From Bacillota bacterium (lineage in GTDB: Bacteria > Bacillota > Sulfobacillia > Sulfobacillales > JAIMBI01), in contig JAKADP010000002.1 of assembly GCA_021820465.1 (NCBI GenBank), positions 1 through 64,000 on the forward strand: a DNA stretch of 64,000 bases. The letters are read 5' to 3'. The notes beneath the pieces were generated by a model. It was not told the DNA's origin. It saw only the letters and a list, made by a program, of their open reading frames with translations, and searched no databases. Shown here in pieces: positions 16,537 through 26,396 of the stretch (position 1 is the stretch's first letter; each line of letters starts with the position of its first letter). The position numbers and the translations under genes are program-made.

Positions 16537-17832
16537 ATGATGTCAGGGGTAAGGCGGGCGGTGAATGCCGCCGGGAAAGGGGTTGCCGCGTTGGCGACAG
16601 GAGCTCGGGGGGAAGGAACGCGCATTCGGTACGACGAGGGCCGCTTGGTGGTCCCGGACGTACCGATTATTCCGTTCATCGAGGGCGACGGCATCGGACC
16701 AGACATTTGGCGGGCCACCCAGCGGATGGTGGACGGGGCCGTGGAGAAAACATACGGCGGCCAGCGGCGCATTCAGTGGCGGCAGATTTTGGCGGGCGAG
16801 CGGGCTCACCGGGAGACCGGCGAGTGGCTGCCGGCGGCGACGCTGGAGGAAATTCGCACGCATCGGGTGGCGATCAAGGGACCACTGACCACGCCCGTGG
16901 GCGGGGGGATCCGGTCGCTCAACGTCACGCTGCGGCAGGAGCTGGACCTGTATGCCTGCGTCCGGCCGGTCCGGTACATCGCGGGCGTGCCAAGCCCCAT
17001 GCGGGCACCGGAACTGGTGGACATGGTGATTTTTCGGGAAAATACCGAGGATGTGTACGCCGGAATTGAGTGGCCGGCGGGATCCGAGGCGGCGCGCCGC
17101 TTGGCCGCTTTTATCACGGACGAATTGGGCCGGCCCGTGTCGTCTGATGCGGGACTGGGCATCAAGTTGATGACCCGCGCCGGCTCCGAGCGCCTCATCC
17201 GCGCGGCGATCGAATATGCGCTGGCCCACGGCCGCCGCTCCGTGACGATGATGCACAAGGGCAACATCATGAAGTTCACGGAAGGCGCCTTTCGGGAGTG
17301 GGGGTATGCGCTGGCGGAGCGCGAGTACCAAGGCCGCGTGATTACCGAGCAGGCGCTGTGGGACCAGTTTGGCGGTGAAGTGCCGGCCGGAAAGGTTGTG
17401 CTGAAGGACCGCATCGCCGACATCATGTTTCAGCAGGTTATCCTGCGCCCCGCGGAGTACGACGTGATTGCCTGCCCCAATCTCAACGGAGACTACCTGT
17501 CGGATGCGCTGGCGGCCCAGGTGGGCGGCGTGGGCATGGCGCCGGGCGCCAACATGTCCGACGGCCTTGCGGTCTTTGAAGCGACGCATGGCACGGCACC
17601 CAAGTACGCCGACCAGGACAAGGTCAACCCGGGATCGCTGGTGCTGTCCGCCATCATGATGCTGGAGTACATTGGATGGGGCGAGGCTGGGAGAGCCTTG
17701 GATGCGGCCCTGGCGGCCACCATCGCCGAGGGTGTGGTGACCTATGATCTGGCGCGGCTTCGGACCGACGCGCGCGAAGTCAAGACGTCGGAATTTGCCA
17801 CGGCCGTCATTGAGCATCTCACGGGGCGCTGA
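16537..17832 (+). CDS. icd: Isocitrate dehydrogenase (NADP type)
   Basis: This enzyme converts isocitrate to 2-oxoglutarate and CO2 in the TCA cycle. The order of motifs fits the Bacillus/E. coli class: [41 protein letters not shown] (substrate loop), [15 protein letters not shown], and [25 protein letters not shown] near the cofactor site with [13 protein letters not shown]. Length is 431 residues from ATG 16537, which has GGGGGTGA at 7 bases; ATG 16540 or TTG 16591 are possible alternatives. It is first in a row of TCA genes (icd, mdh, sucC, sucD) on one strand with gaps of 31, 43 and 0 bases, which suggests one operon. Confidence 0.94.
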   Translation: MMSGVRRAVNAAGKGVAALATGARGEGTRIRYDEGRLVVPDVPIIPFIEGDGIGPDIWRATQRMVDGAVEKTYGGQRRIQWRQILAGERAHRETGEWLPAATLEEIRTHRVAIKGPLTTPVGGGIRSLNVTLRQELDLYACVRPVRYIAGVPSPMRAPELVDMVIFRENTEDVYAGIEWPAGSEAARRLAAFITDELGRPVSSDAGLGIKLMTRAGSERLIRAAIEYALAHGRRSVTMMHKGNIMKFTEGAFREWGYALAEREYQGRVITEQALWDQFGGEVPAGKVVLKDRIADIMFQQVILRPAEYDVIACPNLNGDYLSDALAAQVGGVGMAPGANMSDGLAVFEATHGTAPKYADQDKVNPGSLVLSAIMMLEYIGWGEAGRALDAALAATIAEGVVTYDLARLRTDAREVKTSEFATAVIEHLTGR

Positions 17833-17863
17833 GCAGAGAGGGACGAGAGGGGAGAACCAACCG

Positions 17864-18799
17864 ATGTTTCAGCCGTTCAAGCGACCAAAGTTGACCGTGG
17901 TGGGTTCAGGAGCGACCGGGGCGGCGACCGCGCACATCGCTGCGCTGAAGGGGCTGGGGGACATTGTCCTGCTGGACGTGGCCGAAGGGATTCCCCAAGG
18001 CAAAGCGCTCGACATTTGGGAGTCGGGGCCCATCGAGGGGTTTGACAGCCGCGTCGTGGGCACCAATGACTACGCGGACACCGCAGGGTCCGACATTGTC
18101 GTGATCACCGCGGGCATGCCCCGCAAGCCGGGAATGAGCCGGGACGACCTCCTCAAAGTGAACGCGGGCATCGTCCATGATGTGGCGGCGGCCGCTGCCC
18201 AGCAGTCGCCGGACGCCATCATCGTGGTGCTGACCAACCCGGCCGACGTCATGACGTTCGTGGCGCAGCGCGCCAGCGGCTTTCCGCACCACCGGGTGCT
18301 GGGGCAGGCTGGGGTGCTGGACTCCGCACGGTTTCGCACCTTCTTGGCCGACGCGCTCGGTGTGTCGCCCAAAGACGTGTCGGCGTTCGTGATGGGCAAC
18401 CACGGCGATGCCATGGTGCCGCTGGTCCGCTACTCGTTCGCGGGAGGCATTCCGGTCGAGAAGCTCCTGCCGAAGGCACAGATCGACGAGATTGTGCAGC
18501 GCACCCGCGTGGGGGGCGGCGAAATCGTCAACTTGATGAAGATGAGCGCGTACTATGCCCCGGGCTCGTCGTTGGTGGCCATGCTGGCGTCCATTCTGCA
18601 CGACGAGCACCGCCTGCTGCCGACCATCGCGTATCTGAATGGCGAGTATGGGGAGCGAGACATTTACCTGGGTGTGCCGGCCATCTTAGGCGGCCGCGGC
18701 GTGGAGCGCGTGCTGGAAGTGGATTTCACCGACGAGGAGCGTGCGATGTTCCAGAAGTCCGTGGACAGCGTGCGGGGGCCCTTGGCGCTCGTGAAGTGA
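17864..18799 (+). CDS. mdh: Malate dehydrogenase (LDH-like type)
   Basis: It oxidises malate to oxaloacetate with NAD. The 311-residue protein shows the dinucleotide fold VVGSGATGAATAHIAA (glycines intact), DIVVITAGMPRKPGMSRDDLL with the substrate Arg pair, LTNPADVMTFVA, the catalytic-loop Arg in GVLDSARF and the catalytic His in MGNHGDAMVPL. The RKPGM loop fits malate rather than lactate specificity. ATG 17864 is preceded by GAGGGGAG. It is 31 bases after icd and 43 bases before sucC, fitting a TCA operon. Confidence 0.94.
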   Translation: MFQPFKRPKLTVVGSGATGAATAHIAALKGLGDIVLLDVAEGIPQGKALDIWESGPIEGFDSRVVGTNDYADTAGSDIVVITAGMPRKPGMSRDDLLKVNAGIVHDVAAAAAQQSPDAIIVVLTNPADVMTFVAQRASGFPHHRVLGQAGVLDSARFRTFLADALGVSPKDVSAFVMGNHGDAMVPLVRYSFAGGIPVEKLLPKAQIDEIVQRTRVGGGEIVNLMKMSAYYAPGSSLVAMLASILHDEHRLLPTIAYLNGEYGERDIYLGVPAILGGRGVERVLEVDFTDEERAMFQKSVDSVRGPLALVK

Positions 18800-18842
18800 G
18801 GGCCGTCTTGGGAGTCGGAGTTGTATCGGGAGGGCAGATCAC

Positions 18843-19955
18843 ATGAAGCTGTATGAGTACCTGGCCAAGCAGATTTTGGCCGAAGCGGGGGTGCCCATTC
18901 CACCCGGCCGGGTGGTGGACACCCCTGAGGACGCGGCGGCCGCCGTGCGCGAAATTGGGCCGGTGGCGCTGAAGGCGCAGGTACTGGTGGGCGGCCGCGG
19001 CAAGGCCGGAGGCATTAAGTTTGCGGAATCCGCCGAAGAAGCGCCAGAGGTGGCCAAGCAAATTCTGGGCATGGATTTGAAGGGATACCGGGTCGAGCGG
19101 CTGTACGCGGAGGGCAAACTGGCGATTGAGCGCGAGATTTACGTGTCGGTGACGACGGACCGGTCGCGCCGCTGCCCCTTGGTAATGGCATCCGCCCACG
19201 GCGGGGTGGAGATCGAGGACGTGGAGGATCGGCATATCATTCGCCGCCATGTGGATCCGCGCGTGGGCGTGCTGCCATACTTCGGCAAGGAGATGGCGTA
19301 CGCCATGGAGCTGCCGGCTGGCTTGGCCCGCGAGTTTGGCGACCTCGTCGAGCGGCTGTACCGCATCTACCGGGAGTACGACGCCGAGCTGGTGGAGATT
19401 AACCCCTTGGCCGTCGTGGACGGCCACCTCGTGGCGGCGGACGCCCGCCTGAATGTGGACGACAGCGCGCTGTTTCGCCATCGGGCGCTGCCCGTGGTGG
19501 ACGAGGGCACGGCCACCGAGCGCAAGGTGAGCGAAATTGGCCTGGCGTTCGTGGAGCTGGACGGCGACATCGCCGTCATGGCCAACGGCGCCGGCATGGC
19601 GATGGCGACGCTGGACACGATTCAGCATTTTGGGGGCCGCCCGGCCAACTTCCTGGACGCGGGCGGCGGGGCGTCCGTCGAGCCCACGGCCCAGGCCCTG
19701 GCCGTTTTGGTGGGCATGCACCCTCGGGCGATTTTCGTCAACATCTTTGGCGGCATCACGCGATGCGACGATGTGGCGAAGGCCATCATCCAGGTGAAAA
19801 ACACGCAGGGCATTCCCGTCCCGCTTGTGGTGCGGCTGACGGGGACGAACGAAAAAGAAGGGGTGGCCCTCTTGGAGCACGAGGGCATTTCTGCATATTC
19901 CGAGATGGACAAGGCCGCGCAGCAAGTAGTGGCCCTGGCCGGGGAGGGCCGCTAA
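18843..19955 (+). CDS. sucC: Succinyl-CoA synthetase beta subunit
   Basis: SucC forms the nucleotide-binding half of succinyl-CoA synthetase, which makes ATP or GTP from succinyl-CoA. The N-terminal ATP-grasp domain begins MKLYEYLAKQILAEAGVPIP and contains QVLVGGRGKAGG; the metal/nucleotide region ELVEINPLAVVDG is intact; the C-terminal CoA-ligase part reads NFLDAGGGAS and NIFGGITRCDDVAKAII. The 370-residue length is slightly short of the usual 385-390 but all blocks are present. Its TAA is directly followed by the ATG of sucD, so both subunits are made from one message. Confidence 0.95.
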   Translation: MKLYEYLAKQILAEAGVPIPPGRVVDTPEDAAAAVREIGPVALKAQVLVGGRGKAGGIKFAESAEEAPEVAKQILGMDLKGYRVERLYAEGKLAIEREIYVSVTTDRSRRCPLVMASAHGGVEIEDVEDRHIIRRHVDPRVGVLPYFGKEMAYAMELPAGLAREFGDLVERLYRIYREYDAELVEINPLAVVDGHLVAADARLNVDDSALFRHRALPVVDEGTATERKVSEIGLAFVELDGDIAVMANGAGMAMATLDTIQHFGGRPANFLDAGGGASVEPTAQALAVLVGMHPRAIFVNIFGGITRCDDVAKAIIQVKNTQGIPVPLVVRLTGTNEKEGVALLEHEGISAYSEMDKAAQQVVALAGEGR

Positions 19956-20825
19956 ATGGCGATTTATCTGCACCGAGGGCAAAAGATCCTGGTCCAGGGG
20001 ATCACCGGGCGCCAAGGCGCCTTTCATGCGCAGCAGATGCGAGCGTTTGGGGCCAATGTGGTCGGCGGCACGTCGCCGGGCAAGGGTGGCACCGTGGTGG
20101 ACGGCGTGCCGGTGTTCAACACGGTGCGCGAGGCGGTCGAAGCGACCGGCGCCACGGCGTCGATCGTCTTTGTGCCGGGCCCCTACACCAAGGACGCGGC
20201 CTTTGAGGCGCTGGAGAACGGCATTCGCCTGTTGGTCCTCATTCCGGAACATGTGCCGGTGGCGGACTCCATCGACATTGTGACCCGGGCCCAGGATTTA
20301 GGCGCGGACGTGGTGGGCCCCAACACCTTCGGGGTGATTTCCCCGGGCGAGGGGACCAAAATGGGCATCATGCCTAATCACATCTACCGTCCCGGCGACG
20401 TGGGCGTGGTGGCGCGCTCAGGCACGCTGTCCTACGAAATTGCCTACCAGCTGACCAACGCCGGCTTGGGGCAGAGCACGGTCGTGGGCATGGGGGGCGA
20501 CCCGGTTGTCGGCGGCACGTTTGTGTCGGTGTTGCAGCGATTCCGTGAGGACGCGGCCACGCGGGCCGTGGTGCTTGTGGGCGAGATCGGGGGGAGCGCC
20601 GAGGAAGAGGCAGCGGACTATCTGTCCACGCTCGGCAAGCCGGTCGTGGCCTATCTGGCAGGGCGAGCCGCGCCGGTGGGCAAGCGGATGGGCCATGCCG
20701 GGGCTATTATCGAGCGGGGGCGTGGCACCCTGGAGAGCAAGGAGCGCGCTCTGTCCCAGGCGGGGGCGCGTGTCGTGACCGTGCCTTGGGATGTGGCGCC
20801 GGCTGTGGCGGAGGTGCTCCGCTAG
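19956..20825 (+). CDS. sucD: Succinyl-CoA synthetase alpha subunit
   Basis: SucD binds CoA and carries the histidine that is phosphorylated during catalysis. The CoA-binding fold is visible as [18 protein letters not shown], followed by [22 protein letters not shown] and [15 protein letters not shown]; the active-site His lies in [16 protein letters not shown]. The 289-residue size is standard. There is no spacer after sucC, which fits equimolar synthesis. The gene for glutamyl-tRNA reductase follows after 29 bases, so haem genes may share the transcript. Confidence 0.95.
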   Translation: MAIYLHRGQKILVQGITGRQGAFHAQQMRAFGANVVGGTSPGKGGTVVDGVPVFNTVREAVEATGATASIVFVPGPYTKDAAFEALENGIRLLVLIPEHVPVADSIDIVTRAQDLGADVVGPNTFGVISPGEGTKMGIMPNHIYRPGDVGVVARSGTLSYEIAYQLTNAGLGQSTVVGMGGDPVVGGTFVSVLQRFREDAATRAVVLVGEIGGSAEEEAADYLSTLGKPVVAYLAGRAAPVGKRMGHAGAIIERGRGTLESKERALSQAGARVVTVPWDVAPAVAEVLR

Positions 20826-20854
20826 CCGACCGTCAGAGAGGGGGGAGCCGCATC

Positions 20855-22132
20855 GTGCTGATGGTGCTGGGCGTCAACCACGTGCGCGCGGATATTGCCT
20901 TGCGCGGTGATGTGGCGCTGGACCATCCCCCCCTGGTGGCGGCGCTGTATGCGCGGCTCAAGCGGGAGGTCGGGTTCGAGGGCGCGGTGGTGCTGTCGAC
21001 GTGCAACCGCACGGAGATTTACACCACCGACGCCCTGCCCGCTGACCGCGTGGCGGTCCTGTGGGGCGAGACGGTGGGGATTCCGCCGTCGCACTTTACG
21101 AGTGCGGCCTACGTGCACGTGGGCGAGGCAGCGGTCGCGCACCTGTTTGAGGTGGCGGCGGGCCTCGACGCGATGGTGTTGGGCGAGACGGAGATTCTCG
21201 GCCAGGTGAAGGCGGCGTACCGCGTGGCCCAGGAGAACGAGGCGGCCCGCGGGCTGCACCGCGTCTTCCAGGCGGCGTTCAAAGCCGCCAAGCGGGCCCA
21301 TGCGGAGACGGCCATTTCCGAGCGTGCCCTGTCGTGGGGCTATGCCGCGCGGGAACTGGCCACAAAAATTTTTGGGGATGAGCTGCCGGAGCGCCGCGTG
21401 CTGGTGGTGGGGGCAGGCGCCATGGCCGCCAAAGTGTTTCGGCACCTTCGCGATGCCGGGGCCGAGGTGACCGTGGTGAACCGGACGGCGGCCCGGGCCG
21501 AGGCGCTGGTGGCGGACGGCGGGGGCCGGGCCGCGCCGTGGGCAGACTTGGCCACCCTCGTGGCGTCATCCGACGTGGTGGTGGCGGCCACTCGCTCGCC
21601 CACCGTCGTGATTCCGGTGAAGTGGGTGCGCCCTGCGGCGCCGCTGCGGCGAGGCGTGCCGTGGCTGTTTTTGGACCTGGCGGTGCCGCGCAACATTGCC
21701 CCGGGCGTCGGACGCGTGCCCGGGGTCCTGCGGTACGACCTAGACGATCTGGAGGCCGTGGTTCAAAAAAACCGAGCCCGGCGGGCGGCCGAGGTGGAGG
21801 CGGTGCGGCTGATTCTCGGGGAGGAGGCGGAGCGCTTGGCGCATGACCTGGGAGCGATGGCGGTGGGACCCGTCATCCGGTCGCTGCGTGAGAAGGCGGA
21901 GCGCATTCGTTCGGACGAGCTGGAGGCCCTGTGGCGGCGGCTGCCGGACCTGAGTCCGGCGGAGCGGGCGGCTGTGGAGCAAACCACTCATCGCATGCTG
22001 ACGAAGCTCTTGAACGACCCCATGACCAGCATTCGCCAGTGGGCCAGCGTCCCGGATGGGCCGGTGTATCTGGATGCCCTGCGGGAGCTGTTTCGCCTCG
22101 ATGCCTCCGCGACCCAGCCGCAGCCCGACTGA
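20855..22132 (+). CDS. hemA: Glutamyl-tRNA reductase
   Basis: HemA reduces glutamyl-tRNA to glutamate-1-semialdehyde, the first committed step of the C5 route to haem. The catalytic Cys sits in VVLSTCNRTEIY, the family block GLDAMVLGETEILGQVK is intact, and the NADPH fold appears as VLVVGAGAMAAKVFRHL; the C-terminal dimerisation helix ends the 425-residue chain. GTG 20855 has GGGGGGAG at 7 bases; ATG 20861 is the alternative. It leads the cluster hemA-hemX-hemC-hemD-hemB on one strand with small gaps or overlaps. The usual next enzyme gene, hemL, is not in this cluster. Confidence 0.95.
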   Translation: MLMVLGVNHVRADIALRGDVALDHPPLVAALYARLKREVGFEGAVVLSTCNRTEIYTTDALPADRVAVLWGETVGIPPSHFTSAAYVHVGEAAVAHLFEVAAGLDAMVLGETEILGQVKAAYRVAQENEAARGLHRVFQAAFKAAKRAHAETAISERALSWGYAARELATKIFGDELPERRVLVVGAGAMAAKVFRHLRDAGAEVTVVNRTAARAEALVADGGGRAAPWADLATLVASSDVVVAATRSPTVVIPVKWVRPAAPLRRGVPWLFLDLAVPRNIAPGVGRVPGVLRYDLDDLEAVVQKNRARRAAEVEAVRLILGEEAERLAHDLGAMAVGPVIRSLREKAERIRSDELEALWRRLPDLSPAERAAVEQTTHRMLTKLLNDPMTSIRQWASVPDGPVYLDALRELFRLDASATQPQPD

Positions 22133-22138
22133 GCGGCG

Positions 22139-22954
22139 GTGGCGGCGTGGCTGGTGGCGGCAACAGGGGCCGTGCTGGTGGCTTCCTCGGTGGGGTTTGT
22201 GTGGGGGTTCTACCAACCGCGCCATGAGCGGTGGGCCGCCGTCGGCCTCGGTGTGGTCTGGGTGCTGGCGACCGTGTGGCTGGGCCGGACCTTGGGTCTC
22301 TCCCAGCCGTCGCTGACGGCGCCGGCCGTGGTGGGAACTCTGGCGGTGTGGATGGCGGCAGCGGGATTTCCGTGGTGGAGCCGCCGCCCGGGCTGGGCCC
22401 CGCTGGCGGGGTTTGCCGTACCGGTCCTCACGCTGTGGTGGGCGGCGAGCCAAGTGGTGGCGCCCGGGCTGCGCGCGGCGGCCGGCAGGGCCTCCCTGTG
22501 GGAATGGGCTCACTTGGCACTCTTGGCCGCCGCCATGACCAGCCTCCTGCTGGGGGCCGCGGCAGCGGGGATGTACCTGGAGCACGAACGGGAACTGCGC
22601 CAGAAGGCGCCGCGTGTCTTTTACTACCGGCTTCCGCCGCTGGGCGACCTGGATCGCTGGAGCTATCGCCTCACGGTGTGGGGCTGGGTCAGCCTCTCGG
22701 GGTGCATGGTCACAGGGGGGTTGCTGACCGCGCCGGCCGGGGTATATTGGGTTGAGACGACCGGGGCTGTGGGGATGCTGGCCGTATGGCTGGCCTACCT
22801 GATTTATGTGGTGCTGCGCGCCCGAGGTTGGCGGGGGCACGGGTCCTCCTGGGTGGCCGTGGCCGCCTTTGTGGCCCTGGCAGTGGACGTCGTCGGGGGT
22901 GGGGGGGTCAGCCACGGGGTCGCCGCCGCTTGGTGGCAGGGCTGGTACGGCTGA
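22139..22954 (+). CDS. hemX: HemX/CcsA-like membrane protein of the haem cluster
   Basis: This 271-residue protein is almost entirely hydrophobic, with about eight membrane segments, and belongs by position and layout to the HemX group of the cytochrome c assembly (CcsA) superfamily. Visible landmarks are LEHERELRQKAP between two helix groups, FYYRLPPLGDLDRWSYRL (the typical loop before the last helices) and a late His in GVSHGVAA. HemX of B. subtilis limits the amount of HemA; a similar role is inferred. The tryptophan-rich haem-handling signature of true CcsA is not seen. It follows hemA by 6 bases and precedes hemC by 40. Confidence 0.75.
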   Translation: MAAWLVAATGAVLVASSVGFVWGFYQPRHERWAAVGLGVVWVLATVWLGRTLGLSQPSLTAPAVVGTLAVWMAAAGFPWWSRRPGWAPLAGFAVPVLTLWWAASQVVAPGLRAAAGRASLWEWAHLALLAAAMTSLLLGAAAAGMYLEHERELRQKAPRVFYYRLPPLGDLDRWSYRLTVWGWVSLSGCMVTGGLLTAPAGVYWVETTGAVGMLAVWLAYLIYVVLRARGWRGHGSSWVAVAAFVALAVDVVGGGGVSHGVAAAWWQGWYG

Positions 22955-22994
22955 CGCGAGTGGTCCCGGCCGGGTTCAGGAGAGGAAGGGGTTC

Positions 22995-23936
22995 ATGGGG
23001 TCAATGGGACGAGGGTGGCGCGTGGGCACCCGGTCGAGTCCCTTGGCGCTGGCCCAGACGGCGTGGGTCGTCGACCAGTTGGCTTTGGGCGGGGCACCCG
23101 TGACGCTGGTGCCGATCGAGTCGGAAGGAGACCGGGCATTGGACCGCTCGCTGAGCGAGATCGGGGGGCGGGGCGTCTTCACCACGGCGCTGGATAACGC
23201 CTTGATAGACGGGCGCGTCGACCTAGTGGTCCATTCGCTGAAAGACCTGCCCACCCGGCTGGCCCCCACGCTCCGGCTGGCCGCGGTGACGCGGAGGGAG
23301 GATCCCCGCGATGCGGTGGTCCTTCGGCACGCTGGGCGCATCGAGGACCTGCCGCCGGGGGCGCGGGTCGGCACGTCGAGTCTCCGGCGGGCGGCGCTCC
23401 TGCGGCAGGCGTACCCCCATCTGGCGGTGGTGCCGGTTCGGGGCAATCTGGGTACGCGCTTGGCTAAGCTGGCGGCCGGAGACTATGACGCGCTGGTGCT
23501 GGCGGCGGCAGGGCTGCTGCGGATCGGGCGGGCGCACGAGATTGCGGATTATTTGGATCCGGCGTGGATGGTTCCGTCACCGGGGCAGGGCGCGTTGGCG
23601 GTGGAGGTCCGGGCGGACGATCTGGATGCTCACGGGCTTGTGTCGCCGCTGGACGATCCTGAGGTGCGCCAGGCGACGCAGGCGGAGCGGCAGGTGCTGG
23701 ACGCGATGGGCGGCAATTGCCAGATCCCGCTGGGAGCGTACGCCCAGCGGGACGCCAGCCGCGACGAGTGGCGGCTGTTGGTGTTTGCCGCCGGCGGCGA
23801 GTCGCCGCCCGCGCGGCTGTCGTGGCGAGGCACGGCGCTGGAGGTGGGCGTGGCTTGGGTGACGTCGGAGCTGCTGCGGTGGGCGGCCACCTCCGTCGGG
23901 CGGCCCGAGGCGCTGGAGACAGGGGGACAGCTATGA
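22995..23936 (+). CDS. hemC: Porphobilinogen deaminase (hydroxymethylbilane synthase)
   Basis: HemC joins four porphobilinogen units into hydroxymethylbilane using a dipyrromethane cofactor bound to a Cys, here in MGGNCQIPLGAYAQ. Other hallmarks are WRVGTRSSPLALAQT at the N-terminus, VDLVVHSLKDLPT, GTSSLRRAALLRQAYP and VRGNLGTRLAKL. The chain is 313 residues from ATG 22995; the AGGAGAGGAAGGGG stretch upstream supports it, and ATG 23004 is possible. Its stop overlaps the ATG of the hemD gene (ATGA), so the two steps are coupled. Confidence 0.95.
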   Translation: MGSMGRGWRVGTRSSPLALAQTAWVVDQLALGGAPVTLVPIESEGDRALDRSLSEIGGRGVFTTALDNALIDGRVDLVVHSLKDLPTRLAPTLRLAAVTRREDPRDAVVLRHAGRIEDLPPGARVGTSSLRRAALLRQAYPHLAVVPVRGNLGTRLAKLAAGDYDALVLAAAGLLRIGRAHEIADYLDPAWMVPSPGQGALAVEVRADDLDAHGLVSPLDDPEVRQATQAERQVLDAMGGNCQIPLGAYAQRDASRDEWRLLVFAAGGESPPARLSWRGTALEVGVAWVTSELLRWAATSVGRPEALETGGQL

Positions 23937-25318
23937 GGGGAGTGCCGTTGGTGGGCTGGCCGCCGGACGCCGGGTGTCTGACCAGTGCCCAAGTCGACGC
24001 CCTGCTCATGGCCGATGTGCTGGTGGGCGATGAGGGATTCGATCCGCCCGCGCGCGAGCGGTTTGTGCGCGCTGGGGCTGAGTGGGTGCCTGTCGCCTCC
24101 GAAGCCGAGGCGGTGCACATCTTGAGCGAAGAGGCCGCCCGCGGCCGCGCTGTGGTGCGCGTGGTGCCGGCGCATCGCCTGGTGGCGGTCTGGCGCGACA
24201 GTGCCCGCGCGGCGGCCACCGAGGGACCATACACGCCGGTGGCGGGCATGCGGCCGCTGGACGTGCAGCTGGCCCGCTGGCAGCTGCCGGCCGGCGCCGT
24301 GGCCCACGATGCCTGGGCCGCCCGCGACGAGGCGGCGCTGGCGGCCGGGGTGGCCTGGGTGGGTCCGGCCGGCGTGTCCGGCGTGTCCGAGACTGCCTTC
24401 GCGGCGGCGCGGCCGGAGGGCCACGGGGAGCTGGTGGACGCCAGCGGCGCGGCCCTCTACGAGGGGCCGCTGGCGACCATGCCGCCGTCCGCGGGGCCGG
24501 ATCCCCTGCTGGTCCACTGGCGGCCGCGGGCCGCCGCTCGGCCTCCCCGGGTCCTCATCCTGAGGGCGGACGGTCAGGCGGGACCGCTGGTGGCGGCGGT
24601 GCGCCGAGAGGGATGGACGGCGGTCGCGGCCCCCATCCTCACGTTCGCCAGCCCGGACTGGACAGCGGTAGACGACCGGCTGACGCATTTGGAGCGGTAC
24701 ACGTGGGTGGTGTTTACCTCCGCGAACGGCGTGGCCGCTTTTTTTGACCGCCTGCGCTTCTTGGGGCAGGATGTGCGCCGCCTGACGGGGCGGCTGGCGG
24801 CCGTCGGCCAGGAAACCTGCCGCAGGCTAGCCGAACTGTGCCTCACCGTCGACCTGGTGCCCGGCGGCGAGTCGAGTCAGGAGGGCCTCTTGGCGGCCTT
24901 TGAGGCGGCGGGGCATCTCGCCGGCCAAAACGTGCTGCTGGTGGTGGGAGACCGGCGGGGCGAAGCGCTGGCCAGCGGACTCCGGGCAGGTGGAGCCCTC
25001 GTGACAGAGGCGGTGGTGTACCGCACGGTCCCCCGCCCGCTGGATGAAGGCGTCTGCCGCGCCCTGGCGGAGAATCGGTTGGACGCCGTCGTGTTCACCT
25101 CGGGTTCGACCGCGCAATTTTTATGGGCGGCACTGCGCGGCCCGGAGCGCGAGGCGCTGGCAAGGTTGGTGCGCGTCAGCATTGGGGCCAGCACGTCGCG
25201 CAGCCTGGAGCGGCTGGGAATCGGGCCGACCGCCGTGGCGGCGCGGCCCGACACCGCCAGCTTGGTCGAGGCCCTTCGCTCGGGGCTGGGCGTCGCGCAG
25301 CAGGGGGCGCGGGCATGA
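23933..25318 (+). CDS. hemD: Uroporphyrinogen-III synthase fused to a decayed SUMT-like domain
   Basis: The C-terminal half (about 210-450) is a HemD domain that closes hydroxymethylbilane to uroporphyrinogen III: VLILRADGQAGPLVAAVRREGW, VVFTSANGVAAFFDRL, VAAVGQETCRRL-type and VVFTSGSTAQFLWAAL. The first 205 residues resemble uroporphyrinogen-III methyltransferase (CobA/SUMT) in order (PLVGWPPDAGCLTSAQVDALLMADVLVGDE, later GRAVVRVVPAH). However, the SAM-binding GxGPGDPxLLT and GGDPxxFGRG blocks are not preserved, so methyltransferase activity is doubtful. CobA-HemD fusions are common in Firmicutes; here the CobA half seems to be a relic or structural part. The ORF overlaps hemC and hemB by ATGA. 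Confidence 0.85.
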   Translation: MRGVPLVGWPPDAGCLTSAQVDALLMADVLVGDEGFDPPARERFVRAGAEWVPVASEAEAVHILSEEAARGRAVVRVVPAHRLVAVWRDSARAAATEGPYTPVAGMRPLDVQLARWQLPAGAVAHDAWAARDEAALAAGVAWVGPAGVSGVSETAFAAARPEGHGELVDASGAALYEGPLATMPPSAGPDPLLVHWRPRAAARPPRVLILRADGQAGPLVAAVRREGWTAVAAPILTFASPDWTAVDDRLTHLERYTWVVFTSANGVAAFFDRLRFLGQDVRRLTGRLAAVGQETCRRLAELCLTVDLVPGGESSQEGLLAAFEAAGHLAGQNVLLVVGDRRGEALASGLRAGGALVTEAVVYRTVPRPLDEGVCRALAENRLDAVVFTSGSTAQFLWAALRGPEREALARLVRVSIGASTSRSLERLGIGPTAVAARPDTASLVEALRSGLGVAQQGARA

Positions 25319-26298
25319 GCCGCCTAGCGCTGGCCGAGCGGCCGCGGCGACTCAGGCAGAGTGCGGCCCTGCGCCGGATGGTGGCGGAGACGCGGCTGAG
25401 TCCGCGTGAGCTCATCTACCCGCTGTTTGTGCGGCCGGGCCAGGACCTGGCCCGGCCGATTTCCAGCATGCCCGGCCAGTACCAGTGGTCAGCGGACAGG
25501 CTGGTCGGCGAGGTGGCGCGTGCGGTGGCTGCCGGCGTGGGGGCGGTCATGCTGTTTGGCATTCCCGCCGCCAAAGACCCCGCGGGCTCGGCGATGCATG
25601 ACCCGGCGGGCGTGGTGCCGACGGCGGTGCGCCGCCTGAAGGATGCGCACCCGGACCTCGTCGTGATGGTGGACCTGTGCCTGTGCGACTACACGGATCA
25701 TGGGCACTGTGGGATTCTCACGCCCGACGGCCGCGTGGACAACGATGCGACGGTGGCCAGCTTGGCCGCAGCGGCCGTGCTGTTCGCCGAGGCGGGCGCC
25801 GATGTGGTGGCGCCCTCGGACATGATGGATGGCCGTGTGGGGGCGATTCGGTCCGCGCTGGACCAATCAGGGCACCTTGACACGCTGGTGCTGTCGTACG
25901 CGGTGAAGTATGCCTCGGGCTTCTACGCGCCCTTTCGGGAAGCGGCGGAAAACCGGCCGCAGTTTGGGGACCGGCGGGGCTACCAGATGGACGTCGCCAA
26001 TGCTCGGGAGGCGCTGCGCGAAGCGCGGCTGGATATGGCGGAGGGCGCTGACGTGCTGATGGTCAAGCCGGCTCTCTCGTCGCTGGATATTCTGGCGCGG
26101 CTGGCGCCGATGGTCGACCGGCCGCTGGCGGCGTACCAGGTGAGCGGCGAGTACAGCCAAATCCTCGCGGCCGCCCAGTGCGGCTGGCTGGACGAGCGGG
26201 CAGCGGCTCTGGAGACCCTGCTGGCGATCCGCCGGGCGGGCGCTCAGCTAATTTTGACGTACTTTGCGGTGAAGGCGGCCCAGTGGCTGTCGGAGTGA
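25315..26298 (+). CDS. hemB: Delta-aminolevulinic acid dehydratase (porphobilinogen synthase)
   Basis: HemB condenses two 5-aminolevulinate molecules to porphobilinogen. Both Schiff-base lysines are visible, in SYAVKYASGFYAPFREA and in VLMVKPALSSLDI. The zinc-type active site cysteines are present in DLCLCDYTDHGHCG, so this is a zinc-dependent rather than Asp-type magnesium enzyme. The 327-residue length is standard. ATG 25315 overlaps the TGA of hemD. It is the last recognisable haem gene here; the next gene is a small ORF and selA in place of the usual hemL. Confidence 0.95.
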   Translation: MSRLALAERPRRLRQSAALRRMVAETRLSPRELIYPLFVRPGQDLARPISSMPGQYQWSADRLVGEVARAVAAGVGAVMLFGIPAAKDPAGSAMHDPAGVVPTAVRRLKDAHPDLVVMVDLCLCDYTDHGHCGILTPDGRVDNDATVASLAAAAVLFAEAGADVVAPSDMMDGRVGAIRSALDQSGHLDTLVLSYAVKYASGFYAPFREAAENRPQFGDRRGYQMDVANAREALREARLDMAEGADVLMVKPALSSLDILARLAPMVDRPLAAYQVSGEYSQILAAAQCGWLDERAAALETLLAIRRAGAQLILTYFAVKAAQWLSE

Positions 26299-26396
26299 GG
26301 GCGCGCGGACGGGGTTTGCGATGGGGCCAAGGGGAGGCTACGCTGGGCGTTGGGGCGGCGGCTTGCCCGGCCGTCGCGGAGGAGGTGCTTGATACG

